The notes under the pieces were generated by a model. That model saw only the letters and a program-made list of their open reading frames with translations. It did not search any database and was not told the DNA's origin. The position numbers and the translations under genes were made by a program. From positions 2,976,001 to 3,040,000 of the forward strand of contig NZ_FUIH01000007.1 in the NCBI RefSeq assembly GCF_900162695.1: a stretch of 64,000 nucleotides of DNA, in the 5' to 3' direction. Position 1 is the first letter of the stretch; the number at the start of each line of letters is the position of its first letter. Source of the DNA: Virgibacillus siamensis. GTDB taxonomy: Bacteria; Bacillota; Bacilli; Bacillales; Amphibacillaceae. Below, in pieces: positions 26,231 through 34,591 of this stretch.

Positions 26231-26356
26231 TATATGCTCGATTTCGGAACGGATATGCTCGTTTCTGGGGCAGATATGCGCGATTCCGGAACAGATATGC
26301 TCGTTTCTGGGGCAGATATGCGCGATTTCGGATTGGATACGCGCGGTCTTTCATGC
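26231..26356. repeat. Degenerate tandem array E, six 21-bp units
   Basis: Units start at 26231, 26252, 26273, 26294, 26315 and 26336 with the consensus GATATGC[TG]CG.TT. Units 2 and 4 are identical and units 3 and 5 nearly so, so a 42-bp higher-order repeat overlies the 21-bp period. It lies between the GbsR-like gene end and the RNR promoter. An open minus frame through it is a by-product of the 21-bp period. Confidence 0.88.
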
Positions 26357-26377
26357 ACTGCTCATGTTACCCGGTTT

Positions 26378-26417
26378 CCGATCACAGTGCTGTCTCCTGA
26401 AATCGGGCTGTGATCGG
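26378..26417. other. Inverted repeat beyond GbsR-like gene
   Basis: CCGATCACAG (26378-26387) and CTGTGATCGG (26408-26417) form a perfect 10-bp stem with a 20-nt loop and no T-run. It could be a weak terminator for the minus-strand regulator gene. Confidence 0.4.
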
Positions 26418-26442
26418 CAGCAAGTTCCATCCATTTGAAAGC

Positions 26443-26979
26443 CTACTTCTCTTTCGGGACATACTTAAAAATTTCTCCGCTCTCGAAAAATTCCGTAAGG
26501 CGGCGGATCCAATCATAATAGGAAGTCCATTCGTGGAGTTCTGCCAAAACTTCGTTAACTGCCGCTTCATCTTCTTCCGTCAGACTATCTTTGTGATGCA
26601 GGTTTTCCAACTGTCTTTTTAATCTGTTTTCAAAGTTTCTGCTTTTGCTGATCGCTTTCTGCCAATTAGAGGTAAACAGTGATATGAATGTCTGGTAATA
26701 ATCCTGTTCAACCTGATACAAGTCTTTGCGGATTCCCTTTTTAAAAACTTTTTCTGCAATATTCAGCTCCATCATTTCCCGGACAACCTGGCTCATTCTT
26801 GTTTTGCTCATTCCGGTTTCAGCGGAAAGTTCATCCAGCGTCATTGGTGCACCATGCATGTAGATAATGCCAAGCACGCGTCCAACACTGGTGGCCACCC
26901 CAAAAGAATGCATGTTATCGGCTATTTTTTCGATGAACTGATCTTTCACCGATTCCAGATTATGTTGTGTATTATCCAT
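26443..26979 (-). CDS. GbsR/MarR-type repressor of osmolyte genes
   Basis: This 178-residue regulator has an N-terminal winged helix (GRVLGIIYMHGAPMTLDELSAETGMSKTRMSQVVREM) and a helical C-terminal domain, as in GbsR/OpcR proteins that repress glycine-betaine synthesis and uptake. ATG 26979 is preferred, with AAAGGATG upstream; ATG 26988 abuts that site. It is divergent from the BCCT carrier gene, which it probably controls. Confidence 0.82.
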   Translation of the reverse strand: MDNTQHNLESVKDQFIEKIADNMHSFGVATSVGRVLGIIYMHGAPMTLDELSAETGMSKTRMSQVVREMMELNIAEKVFKKGIRKDLYQVEQDYYQTFISLFTSNWQKAISKSRNFENRLKRQLENLHHKDSLTEEDEAAVNEVLAELHEWTSYYDWIRRLTEFFESGEIFKYVPKEK

Positions 26980-27116
26980 CCATATCATCCTTTACAACTG
27001 TTCTATAGGAAATGTATCACAGGATTTAGTTTTTGCAAAATGACAATATTCATCGAAATAAAAAGAAAAACAGAGAAAATTGAAGCATGTACTGAATATA
27101 TTTTGTGAAATTAAAA

Positions 27117-27155
27117 GTTTACAAAGTTTACAAATTGTATGAGAGCCGCTATGAT
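27117..27155 (+). promoter_or_regulatory. BCCT carrier promoter with tandem GTTTACAAA
   Basis: TTTACA (27127-27132) and TATGAT (27150-27155) are 17 bp apart, a good sigma-A promoter. Two perfect 9-bp direct repeats GTTTACAAA (27117-27125, 27126-27134) cover the -35 element and are a candidate operator for the divergent GbsR-like protein. Confidence 0.6.
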
Positions 27156-27234
27156 TATGAACGTGTTTCAAAGCGAACAAATGAATGAAAATTATACTTC
27201 ACGAAAAACTATCTTTAGAAAGGATTGACACATC

Positions 27235-28878
27235 ATGAAATCAAAATTAATTGATTGGCCCACATTTATAGGAGCTTTAGTATTGCTCTTTCTCGTTACA
27301 ATTCCATTAATCATCTATCCGGAAGCCGGAAAAAAAGCCGTCAATATAGCCAATGACTTTATGACCGGTAATTTCGGAGTATTATATTTACTCACGGGAC
27401 TCGCAGCATTTGCATTTCTCCTGTTCGTCGCATTCAGTAAAAATGGACAGGTAAAACTTGGTGATGAGGATGATGAAAAAGAATTCGGCACCATTTCATG
27501 GGCAGCCATGCTGTTTGCGGCAGGGATTGGCTCCAGTATTCTCTATTGGGGAATGATTGAGTGGGCTTACTACTATCAGGGCCCTCCATTTGGCATCACC
27601 CCGGAGTCGAAACAGGCTGTCGAGTGGGCTTCAAGCTACGGTATTTTCCACTGGGGACCGATAGCTTGGGCAATTTATACACTGCCAGCTCTGCCAATTG
27701 CCTACTTCTATTATGTCCGTAAAAAACCCGTCTTAAAAATAAGTGAAGCAGTACGACCGGTGCTCGGCAAACTTGTCGATGGTCCTATCGGCGTCATTGT
27801 TGATGTTCTGTTCATTTTCGGATTGATGGGCGGTGCCGGTACAACACTGGCACTCGGAACACCAATGATTGCACAAGGTGTACACGATATAACCGGAATT
27901 CCGGTCTCCCTCGGGATGAAAACAGTCATTATGCTGGTGTGTACAGCTATCTTTGCAGTAAGTGCCTATTCCGGAATTCGACGCGGCATTAAAATTTTGA
28001 GTGATATTAATTTATGGCTGGCTATTTTTATACTTCTGTTCATCTTTATTTTTGGACCGACATTGTTTATCAGTGAAACGACATTTACAAGCATCGGACT
28101 GATTGCGGACAACTTTTTCAAAATGTCCACTTGGCTGGAACCATTCGGAAATTTGACAGGCTTTAAAGAAACAGGATTCCCGGAATCATGGACAATCTTT
28201 TATTGGGCATGGTGGGTTGTATATGCACCATTTGTCGGGTTGTTCGTTGCGCGTATTTCCCGCGGCCGCACAATCCGTGAAATGATTTTTGGTACGATGA
28301 TTTACGGAACCATCGGCTGTATTCTGTTCTTTGGTATTATGGGTAATTTTGGACTATATTTACAGTTAACCGGGAGCTTTGATGTGATTGGCTTCATGAA
28401 TGAATATGGTGCACCCGCAGCAATTATAGCAATTTTACATCAGCTGCCCATATCCAATGTGGTAGTTGCCTTATTTACGATTTTGGCAATCATCTTTCTG
28501 GCAACAACGTTTGATTCATCATCGTATATCCTGGCTGCAGTGGTACAAAAGGAAGTACAGAGTGAACCACTTCGCTGGAACCGTCTTTTCTGGGCATTTT
28601 CTTTATGCTTGCTGCCGCTCGCGCTGATGTTTGTCGGTGATTTGGAAACCTTGCAAACAGCGAGTATTGTTGCCGGATTTCCGGTAATATTCATCATGGG
28701 GCTCTTGGCATGGTCATTTATGAAGGCTTCCAACACCGATATCCGGGAGTCAAAAGATTACTATCCGCCGACAATTCATATTGACCGCCGCGAAATTTTG
28801 GAACGGTTGCGCAAACGGAAAGAAACAAAGCGAAAACGTTCCGCACTTGAAGCAATGCAGGATAAGGATATTGACTGA
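27235..28878 (+). CDS. BCCT family betaine/choline carrier (OpuD/BetL-like)
   Basis: This is a 547-residue, 12-span secondary transporter. The family signature is in ILYWGMIEWAYYYQGPPFG, and FYWAWWVVYAPFVGLFVARISRGRT is the conserved TM8/loop region. A basic C-terminal tail (RRE, KRKETKRKR), common in osmosensing BCCT carriers, ends the protein. It imports glycine betaine or a related solute with Na+ during salt stress. ATG 27235 follows AGAAAGGA. The divergent GbsR-like gene suggests osmolyte-responsive control. Confidence 0.92.
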   Translation: MKSKLIDWPTFIGALVLLFLVTIPLIIYPEAGKKAVNIANDFMTGNFGVLYLLTGLAAFAFLLFVAFSKNGQVKLGDEDDEKEFGTISWAAMLFAAGIGSSILYWGMIEWAYYYQGPPFGITPESKQAVEWASSYGIFHWGPIAWAIYTLPALPIAYFYYVRKKPVLKISEAVRPVLGKLVDGPIGVIVDVLFIFGLMGGAGTTLALGTPMIAQGVHDITGIPVSLGMKTVIMLVCTAIFAVSAYSGIRRGIKILSDINLWLAIFILLFIFIFGPTLFISETTFTSIGLIADNFFKMSTWLEPFGNLTGFKETGFPESWTIFYWAWWVVYAPFVGLFVARISRGRTIREMIFGTMIYGTIGCILFFGIMGNFGLYLQLTGSFDVIGFMNEYGAPAAIIAILHQLPISNVVVALFTILAIIFLATTFDSSSYILAAVVQKEVQSEPLRWNRLFWAFSLCLLPLALMFVGDLETLQTASIVAGFPVIFIMGLLAWSFMKASNTDIRESKDYYPPTIHIDRREILERLRKRKETKRKRSALEAMQDKDID

Positions 28879-28881
28879 TAC

Positions 28882-28917
28882 AAAAACATGCAGTGAAACG
28901 AAGCACTGCATGTTTTT
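28882..28917. terminator. Bidirectional terminator
   Basis: A perfect 14-bp stem (28882-28895 with 28904-28917) has A5 on the left and T6 on the right, serving the BCCT gene on plus and the convergent operon on minus. Confidence 0.85.
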
Positions 28918-30110
28918 TAGGTTTTATTCAGTTTCGCTTCATCCATCAGTTGTTTTATGCCCTTTTCAAATCGTTCACGTTCGCGTTGCGATAACTCCAG
29001 ATTTCCGTAGCGCACTTTTTGATAGCCTGTAATAACCGCCTGCATATCCGGTACGTTAAAGTTTAACCGTCGGAACCATTCCTCAACGGATTCATACTCA
29101 TAGCGCGGAAATCCTTTTTTGGCCAGTGTTTTTTGCAGCTGATACAATTTTTTGCGAATCGCATCTTTCGGTGGACGGATTCGTTGGAAACGGCGGTTAA
29201 CTTTTGTATGAGATGCTTGCCTTTTAATCGGATTGGAGTCAGCATCATCCACATCTATACTAATTTTTCGTTTATAAAAGTAAATGCCAATTACAATTAA
29301 GATGATGACAACAACAGCCAGCACAATCAGCTCATAATTTAAGAAAGAAACCGTATCACCCTGCTCATTCATTTTTTCCAATAATTCCTTTTTCTCGGCT
29401 TCTTTTTCCTTTTCATCATCTTTCTTCAATTCAATTGCATCATCACCAATCAGCAACTGCAATAGCCACTTCACCGGATAAATCAGTAATCCTGCAGCAG
29501 CACCAATTCCTGTAATAATCGCTACCAGTATCCTATTGAATACCGGGAAAAGATAAATTCCCAGAAATGAGATAAGAACAGCAGACACGACCGTTCCTGC
29601 CGCCCAAATCATATACTTACGACTGTTGGAATAAATCTGAGTTTGCACCATGCCAAGCACTTTCAGCAAGATTAAAAATATAAATTGGATAAACGGCAGC
29701 ATGAGTAAGATTTCGTTATACGCAACATCCGTAAGTGGAAAATAAACAATTAAACAAAGCACAAGTGACACAATAAACAAGACATGCTGATTTTCACGTT
29801 CTATATCGACTTTCACAAAATGAACATACGAACGCCAAGAAACCATCGATGTCCAAATGAGTGACGCGTATATGTTTAACCCCGTAAAGAAGCCAAGCAG
29901 CAAGCTTCCCAGAATCAACATCAGCAGTATAGGCAGGGGAATCGCTTTTTTGTTGTGAAAAAATAAGAAAAATACACCATTCAGCATAATCACAAGTACG
30001 ATCGGCAATATAGGTACCAGGCCGTGTGCAATGATATAGAGGATTTCCATCACTGTGAACAGGAAAAAACATTCATACAAAAAGTCCAGCAATCGTTTCG
30101 TTGTATTCAT
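28917..30110 (-). CDS. Polytopic membrane protein with DUF4129-like tail
   Basis: This 397-residue protein has about eight N-terminal spans, a charged loop (KKDDEKEKEAEKKE, about residue 235), one more span, and a cytoplasmic C-terminal domain (IRKKLYQLQKTLAKKGFPRYEYESVEEWFRRL) like the DUF4129 domain found after transglutaminase-like membrane proteins. Catalytic transglutaminase residues are not evident. The ATGA overlap with the DUF58 gene places it third in a MoxR operon. Confidence 0.75.
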   Translation of the reverse strand: MNTTKRLLDFLYECFFLFTVMEILYIIAHGLVPILPIVLVIMLNGVFFLFFHNKKAIPLPILLMLILGSLLLGFFTGLNIYASLIWTSMVSWRSYVHFVKVDIERENQHVLFIVSLVLCLIVYFPLTDVAYNEILLMLPFIQFIFLILLKVLGMVQTQIYSNSRKYMIWAAGTVVSAVLISFLGIYLFPVFNRILVAIITGIGAAAGLLIYPVKWLLQLLIGDDAIELKKDDEKEKEAEKKELLEKMNEQGDTVSFLNYELIVLAVVVIILIVIGIYFYKRKISIDVDDADSNPIKRQASHTKVNRRFQRIRPPKDAIRKKLYQLQKTLAKKGFPRYEYESVEEWFRRLNFNVPDMQAVITGYQKVRYGNLELSQRERERFEKGIKQLMDEAKLNKT

Positions 30111-31315
30111 GAAATCCCCTTCCTTTTTCGGGTACCCGAAACGATGTATGAAGCTTCACCTTTATGTTCTATCCCAAATAATGCTGCACCTTTCTTTTCC
30201 CATTTCTGATAATAGCGCACTTCCTCCTTCTGATAGCCGCAGTTGCATAAAATAATAACCGGCGGCCTGAACAAGACTCGGTCCACGTAAGCGAGAAGCA
30301 TTTCCTGCGATACGGTAATACTGTTAAATTTAATCCGTGCCAAAAGTTCCAGTGACTTGGAAAGCTGATCCCTTCCTTCACCAGATTTCAATTGCATTAT
30401 GAAATCTTTCCCGCGGACCTTTATATTGGTATAAATACTGTACGGAATTCCATGTGTTGTCGCATATTTGCACATGTAAGCAATAGAATTGATATTTTTT
30501 TCAAGATCCTCAGACCTGTTTGAAAGATCCATTCTGTCTCTGCTTAAATGAAGCACAAACATCCATTCCATACCAGTCGTTTTCTCAAATTGTTTCGTCT
30601 GTAATTGGGTTGATTTGGCACTGGCTTTCCAATGAATCCGATTAAATGGATCACCCGGAGCATAGTCTCTGCTGCCGATTGATGCAGTCAAATCTTCAAA
30701 CAGAGAGAACTGCATCGGCTGAGCACCCTGTTCAAACTTTTTCAATTGATACAGCCCGCCAACAGTCCGAAGTTCAGGAAATACAATTACTTCAGACCGA
30801 AAAAATGGATCATATTTCAGATGAAGCGTACCAACACCGAGCAAGTCACGAATTGTTATGTTTATAGCGTTCATACGTCCGACACCGCGTTTCAATCCGC
30901 TGACATCAACCGGAAACTGCGCTTTTTCTTTACCGGATAAATTAAAACGGAAGGAGTATTGTTTTATTTTTTTCGTTTCCCCTTCCTGCTTCAAGTTTTC
31001 AAATGTTACACAATTTTCCACACTAAACTCCATTTTGCCACTGAAAACAGGCAGTCTGCTGCTGTTTTCGAGTGTAAAATACATGGTATCGTCCCCGTTG
31101 GTAAACAATTTCAGCTGTTGCTCAGGATTTGCCAGGTGAATACTATTTGAGACCCGTTTTAAATACCAATAAGGGATTGCAATGACAAGTAATATTAAGA
31201 ATGTCAGTAAAACAAGCATCGGCATCTGTGTGTATAACAAAATTAAGAATAAAATAGCGGCGGCGAACAACAATTCCATTGCATATAAAACATCTATTCT
31301 CCAGTGCCAGTTCAT
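30107..31315 (-). CDS. DUF58 domain protein (MoxR partner)
   Basis: This is a 402-residue protein with two N-terminal membrane spans, then a beta-rich region and the DUF58 signature SRDYAPGDPFNRIHWKASAK (about residues 215-235), followed by a von Willebrand-like segment (EWMFVLHLSRD). DUF58 proteins work with MoxR AAA+ ATPases, probably as chaperones for complex assembly. It has ATGA overlaps with both neighbours. Confidence 0.87.
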   Translation of the reverse strand: MNWHWRIDVLYAMELLFAAAILFLILLYTQMPMLVLLTFLILLVIAIPYWYLKRVSNSIHLANPEQQLKLFTNGDDTMYFTLENSSRLPVFSGKMEFSVENCVTFENLKQEGETKKIKQYSFRFNLSGKEKAQFPVDVSGLKRGVGRMNAINITIRDLLGVGTLHLKYDPFFRSEVIVFPELRTVGGLYQLKKFEQGAQPMQFSLFEDLTASIGSRDYAPGDPFNRIHWKASAKSTQLQTKQFEKTTGMEWMFVLHLSRDRMDLSNRSEDLEKNINSIAYMCKYATTHGIPYSIYTNIKVRGKDFIMQLKSGEGRDQLSKSLELLARIKFNSITVSQEMLLAYVDRVLFRPPVIILCNCGYQKEEVRYYQKWEKKGAALFGIEHKGEASYIVSGTRKRKGIS

Positions 31316-32256
31316 TCACGGACCGCTCCTGCCTCAACCGGAACTTCGATTTCATCCAACAGCATTTCCAGTACCTGTGGCTTTGTTTTGCTCATTTCCC
31401 CCTCAAGTGAAAGCACGAGCCGGTGTGCAAGAACAATAGGAGCCATCTCTTTTACATCTTCCGGGATTACATAAGTCCTTCCCGCGGTAAATGCCTTAGC
31501 CTGTACCGCCCGCATAAAAGCAAGTGTACCCCGCGGACTTACACCTGTATCTGTTAATTCCGATTTCCTTGTGGCCCGGACAATCGAAAGCAAATAGTCT
31601 TCCACTGCGTCTGAAATGACCACTTCTTTCACCTGTTTTTGCAAATCCAGAATATCCTCAAGGCTAAAGACCTGTTCCAGTGCATCAATCGGTTCTTCTT
31701 TCCGGTATCGCTGCATCATCTCCTTTTCTTGCTCCCGTGTTGGGTATCCGACACGAATTTGCATCAGAAAACGATCCATTTGTGCTTCCGGAAGCGGAAA
31801 AGTACCTTGCGATTCAATTGGATTCTGTGTCGCCAGAACGATAAATGGCGGATCAATCGGCAGTGTTTCGCCTTCAATCGTTACCTGCTGTTCCTCCATC
31901 ACTTCCAGCAGACTTGATTGTGTCCTAGGCGTCGCCCGATTTATTTCATCTGCCAGCAATATATTGGTCATAACAGGGCCCGGACGCATTTCGAAGCACT
32001 GTTCTTTCGGATTAAAAAACTGGATACCTGTCACATCACTCGGCAGAACATCCGGGGTGAACTGAATTCGTTTAAACTTTCCGTTGATTGACTTCGCAAT
32101 ACTTTTTGCCAGCATTGTTTTACCTGTACCGGGAACATCTTCCAGCAGTACATGGCCGCGGCAAAGCAGCCCGATCATAACAAGTTCGGCAGTTTTTTCT
32201 TTCCCCAAAAGCACATTTCCAATGCCCTGTTTTAGTTTCTCTATCTGTTCATTCAA
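31312..32256 (-). CDS. MoxR family AAA+ ATPase
   Basis: This 314-residue AAA+ protein shows Walker A EDVPGTGKTM, Walker B ILLADEINRATPRTQSSLLE, sensor 1 VLATQNPIESQGT and LPEAQMDRFLM. TTG 32256 is chosen, with GGGGG 8 bases upstream; the frame extends to TTG 32280, which lacks a site. MoxR proteins remodel partners through DUF58 and membrane subunits. It is first gene of the MoxR-DUF58-DUF4129 operon. Confidence 0.9.
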   Translation of the reverse strand: MNEQIEKLKQGIGNVLLGKEKTAELVMIGLLCRGHVLLEDVPGTGKTMLAKSIAKSINGKFKRIQFTPDVLPSDVTGIQFFNPKEQCFEMRPGPVMTNILLADEINRATPRTQSSLLEVMEEQQVTIEGETLPIDPPFIVLATQNPIESQGTFPLPEAQMDRFLMQIRVGYPTREQEKEMMQRYRKEEPIDALEQVFSLEDILDLQKQVKEVVISDAVEDYLLSIVRATRKSELTDTGVSPRGTLAFMRAVQAKAFTAGRTYVIPEDVKEMAPIVLAHRLVLSLEGEMSKTKPQVLEMLLDEIEVPVEAGAVRE

Positions 32257-32419
32257 CCTGATGACCCCCGTTTGGTTCAAATTATCTTACAATTTCCAAT
32301 ATAGCGTAAGAAATGACTATTATCAAACTTTTTTCTTATCGGTTCCATTTCCGCATTTCTTGAATTCCGCATGAAACAGCTCATATTGGAAAAGTTAACT
32401 GTGGAAGGAGGCGTAACAA

Positions 32420-33832
32420 TTGGAGCATGCTTGGCTGTCTTTATTACCATTTATAATCGTCATCGGCTTGTCCATCTGGCTGAAAAAAATATTGCCGGGT
32501 CTCGTACTTGGGCTTTTAGTTGGAGCACTTTTGGTAAAATTTGATATTTTAGGGGGTTCCCAGAAGTCGGTCCAATACATTGTTGAAACCATATCAAATG
32601 CAGATAACATCAAAATCATCGGCTTCCTTTACCTGTTTGGGGGACTCGTCGGAATGATGCGCATTTCCGGCGGTATTAAAGGTTTTTCGGAGTGGATTGG
32701 TGAACGGATTGAATCACAACGGGGGCTGCTCGGGCTTATCTGGATCACACTTCCGTTTACATTTATGATGCCGATGTTCCGCATTATGATGATTGGACCG
32801 GTAATCAAATCGCTGATGGAAAAAATGAAACTGTCGAAACAAAAAGTCGGATTTACGATGGATGTATCAACCGGTTCTGTAATTGTTCTGCTGCCGGTCG
32901 CAACGGCATTTGTCGGTTTTATGGTTTCGCTTATTGCCGGCGGAATTCAAAAGTACAGCCTTGATTTGGATCCATATCAGGTATTTTTACTTAGCATTCC
33001 ATTTAATTTTTATGCGATTGCCATGTTAATCATCGGTTTAATTTGGACATTCCGATCATCATCTGAAAAAGAAAATAAACCGGATCAGGGAAGCGGCGAA
33101 AAGCAGGATCCGCACCGCGGCGGCATCAAGAAAGAAATATCCATGGTAAAAGCGCAGCCGTGGAATTTAATTGTACCGTTATTTCTATTACTGGCACTTT
33201 CCCTCTTTCTCCTTTGGGAGGACGGAGTTTCAAACGGAGCAAATACTATTCTGGAAGCTTTTTCACAAGCGGACGCCACATTCGTTATGCTCCTGGCCAT
33301 TTTTATTACACTCGTTATCACATTTGTGTATTATGTCATTCGCCGGCAGCCGCTGGATGAATTGATTTTCCATTTTTTTGATGGAGGCAACCAGCTGATG
33401 CAGGCAATTATCCTGCTCGTGCTTGTCTGGTCACTTTCGTTGGTAGCGGAGGACCTTGGCTTTTCCAAATTTATCAGCTCCACGTTGGGTTCGTTTTTAC
33501 CGGATTTTACGATTCCAGCAATTATTTTTGCCATCGGCGCCGCCATCAGTTATTTTATCGGGTCATCGTTCGGCACCTGGGGATTGATCATGCCGCTCGG
33601 AATTGCATTAGCTGTTTCCGCGGAAGCATCTGTCGCGATGACTGTCGGGGCGGTTTTTGCCAGCGGTTCCTTCGGGGCAATGACCTCCCCGCTTGGCGAC
33701 ACCACCATAACTACCGCTTCTATTCTGGAAATGCCACTGGTAGAATACGCCCGCTATAAATTGAAAATATGCGCAATCGGAGCTGGTGTTGCTATAGCAG
33801 GGTATCTCGCTGTCGGATTCTTTTTCATGTGA
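32420..33832 (+). CDS. NhaC-type Na+/H+ antiporter family protein
   Basis: A 470-residue transporter with about 11 spans. TGSVIVLLPVATAFVGFM and, near the C terminus, SSFGTWGLIMPLGIAL...SGSFGAMTSPLGDTTITTASI match the NhaC/NhaC-like carboxylate-antiporter superfamily. It probably exchanges Na+ for H+, or a dicarboxylate. TTG 32420 follows GGAAGGAGG. Divergent from the MoxR operon. Confidence 0.85.
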   Translation: MEHAWLSLLPFIIVIGLSIWLKKILPGLVLGLLVGALLVKFDILGGSQKSVQYIVETISNADNIKIIGFLYLFGGLVGMMRISGGIKGFSEWIGERIESQRGLLGLIWITLPFTFMMPMFRIMMIGPVIKSLMEKMKLSKQKVGFTMDVSTGSVIVLLPVATAFVGFMVSLIAGGIQKYSLDLDPYQVFLLSIPFNFYAIAMLIIGLIWTFRSSSEKENKPDQGSGEKQDPHRGGIKKEISMVKAQPWNLIVPLFLLLALSLFLLWEDGVSNGANTILEAFSQADATFVMLLAIFITLVITFVYYVIRRQPLDELIFHFFDGGNQLMQAIILLVLVWSLSLVAEDLGFSKFISSTLGSFLPDFTIPAIIFAIGAAISYFIGSSFGTWGLIMPLGIALAVSAEASVAMTVGAVFASGSFGAMTSPLGDTTITTASILEMPLVEYARYKLKICAIGAGVAIAGYLAVGFFFM

Positions 33833-33857
33833 CACGGGTTTCAACAGCACCTTCCAT

Positions 33858-33980
33858 GTCGAAATGTCCGATTATGTCACAAAAACCCTTTTATAGCCGG
33901 TTCTTGATTCACTTGTTTTTTGTCGTAATTTACTGTCGAAGTCGATTCCTGTTTCCAATGGTCGTTTTAAGTCTGATTTT
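33858..33980. repeat. Possible decayed 20-bp array
   Basis: GTCG or near-variants recur at 33858, 33876, 33896, 33922, 33941 and 33961, roughly 20 bp apart except for one 26-bp step. It lies between two convergent genes like the other arrays, but the units are too diverged to be sure. Confidence 0.3.
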
Positions 33981-34010
33981 GGAATTCTGTATTTAATTAC
34001 AAATTTCATC

Positions 34011-34038
34011 AAAAAAAGAAGCCTTTGAAAAAGACTTC
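34011..34038 (-). terminator. Terminator after ParR-like gene
   Basis: GAAGCCTTT (34018-34026) pairs with AAAGACTTC (34030-34038), with one wobble in the minus-strand RNA, followed on minus by a run of seven T (34011-34017). Confidence 0.65.
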
Positions 34039-34045
34039 CTTTTGA

Positions 34046-34582
34046 TTATTTATTCATTCGGGAGAAGAAATCACCAAGTGGATTTTCTTCTTCCGGTTCC
34101 TCTTCTGTTTCTTCCTCTTCAGGTACGTGAATATCTCCCATGTCATCCAGGTCCACATCGTCAAGATTCATTGAGCTGTCGCTTTCCTCCTGGGCAGCTG
34201 CTGTTTCTTCCTCAGTATACACTGGCATCTCCATAACAGGCGCATCTCCATTTAGTGATGCAAGAATTGACGTTGCACGCATCGGATTTTGCAGCAATTG
34301 ATATAAAATTGTTCCAATCATCGCCTCGGAATGTTCATGCTTCAACCAGCTTTTCTGTTCTTTTGTCAGTTGTTTCGGAAGAGGAATCGTCAATGTTTCC
34401 TTCTTTTTTGCATATGTTTCATTGACTCCACGCAGCACAAATTTAGCGATTTCACTTGAAAAATTGCGGCGTTCCGTTTCCTTCAATTTCTGTAATTGTT
34501 TCAGCAAGTAATCAGGGGTATCTGAGGGAACACGAAATGTAATTGATTGTCCGCGTTCTATGCCCTTTTTCGTTTCACGCAT
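34046..34582 (-). CDS. ParR-like small DNA-binding partner of the ParM homologue
   Basis: This 178-residue protein begins with a basic region and a beta strand followed by helices (QSITFRVPSDTPDYLLKQLQKLKETERRNFSSEIAKFV), consistent with a ribbon-helix-helix DNA-binding fold. The last 60 residues are strongly acidic (EEEETEEEPEEE) and end in a short hydrophobic/basic motif GDFFSRMNK. In ParMRC systems ParR binds the centromere by a ribbon-helix-helix and contacts ParM filaments by its C-terminal end; the layout fits. It starts 9 bp after the ParM stop. The identification rests on context and shape. Confidence 0.65.
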   Translation of the reverse strand: MRETKKGIERGQSITFRVPSDTPDYLLKQLQKLKETERRNFSSEIAKFVLRGVNETYAKKKETLTIPLPKQLTKEQKSWLKHEHSEAMIGTILYQLLQNPMRATSILASLNGDAPVMEMPVYTEEETAAAQEESDSSMNLDDVDLDDMGDIHVPEEEETEEEPEEENPLGDFFSRMNK

Positions 34583-34591
34583 ATCATCACC

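Noticed and set aside
26163..26354. Open minus-strand frame of 63 codons with repeated RAYLPQK-like heptads
   Set aside because: It is the translation of array E; a 21-bp period keeps any open frame open. No ribosome binding site, and sister arrays with a 20-bp period cannot encode protein.
26231..26356. Arrays considered as CRISPR
   Set aside because: Units are contiguous, without spacers, and diverged from one another; no cas genes are in the window.
31616..32065. 149-codon plus-strand frame rich in Ser and Cys
   Set aside because: Antisense shadow of the MoxR ATPase gene.
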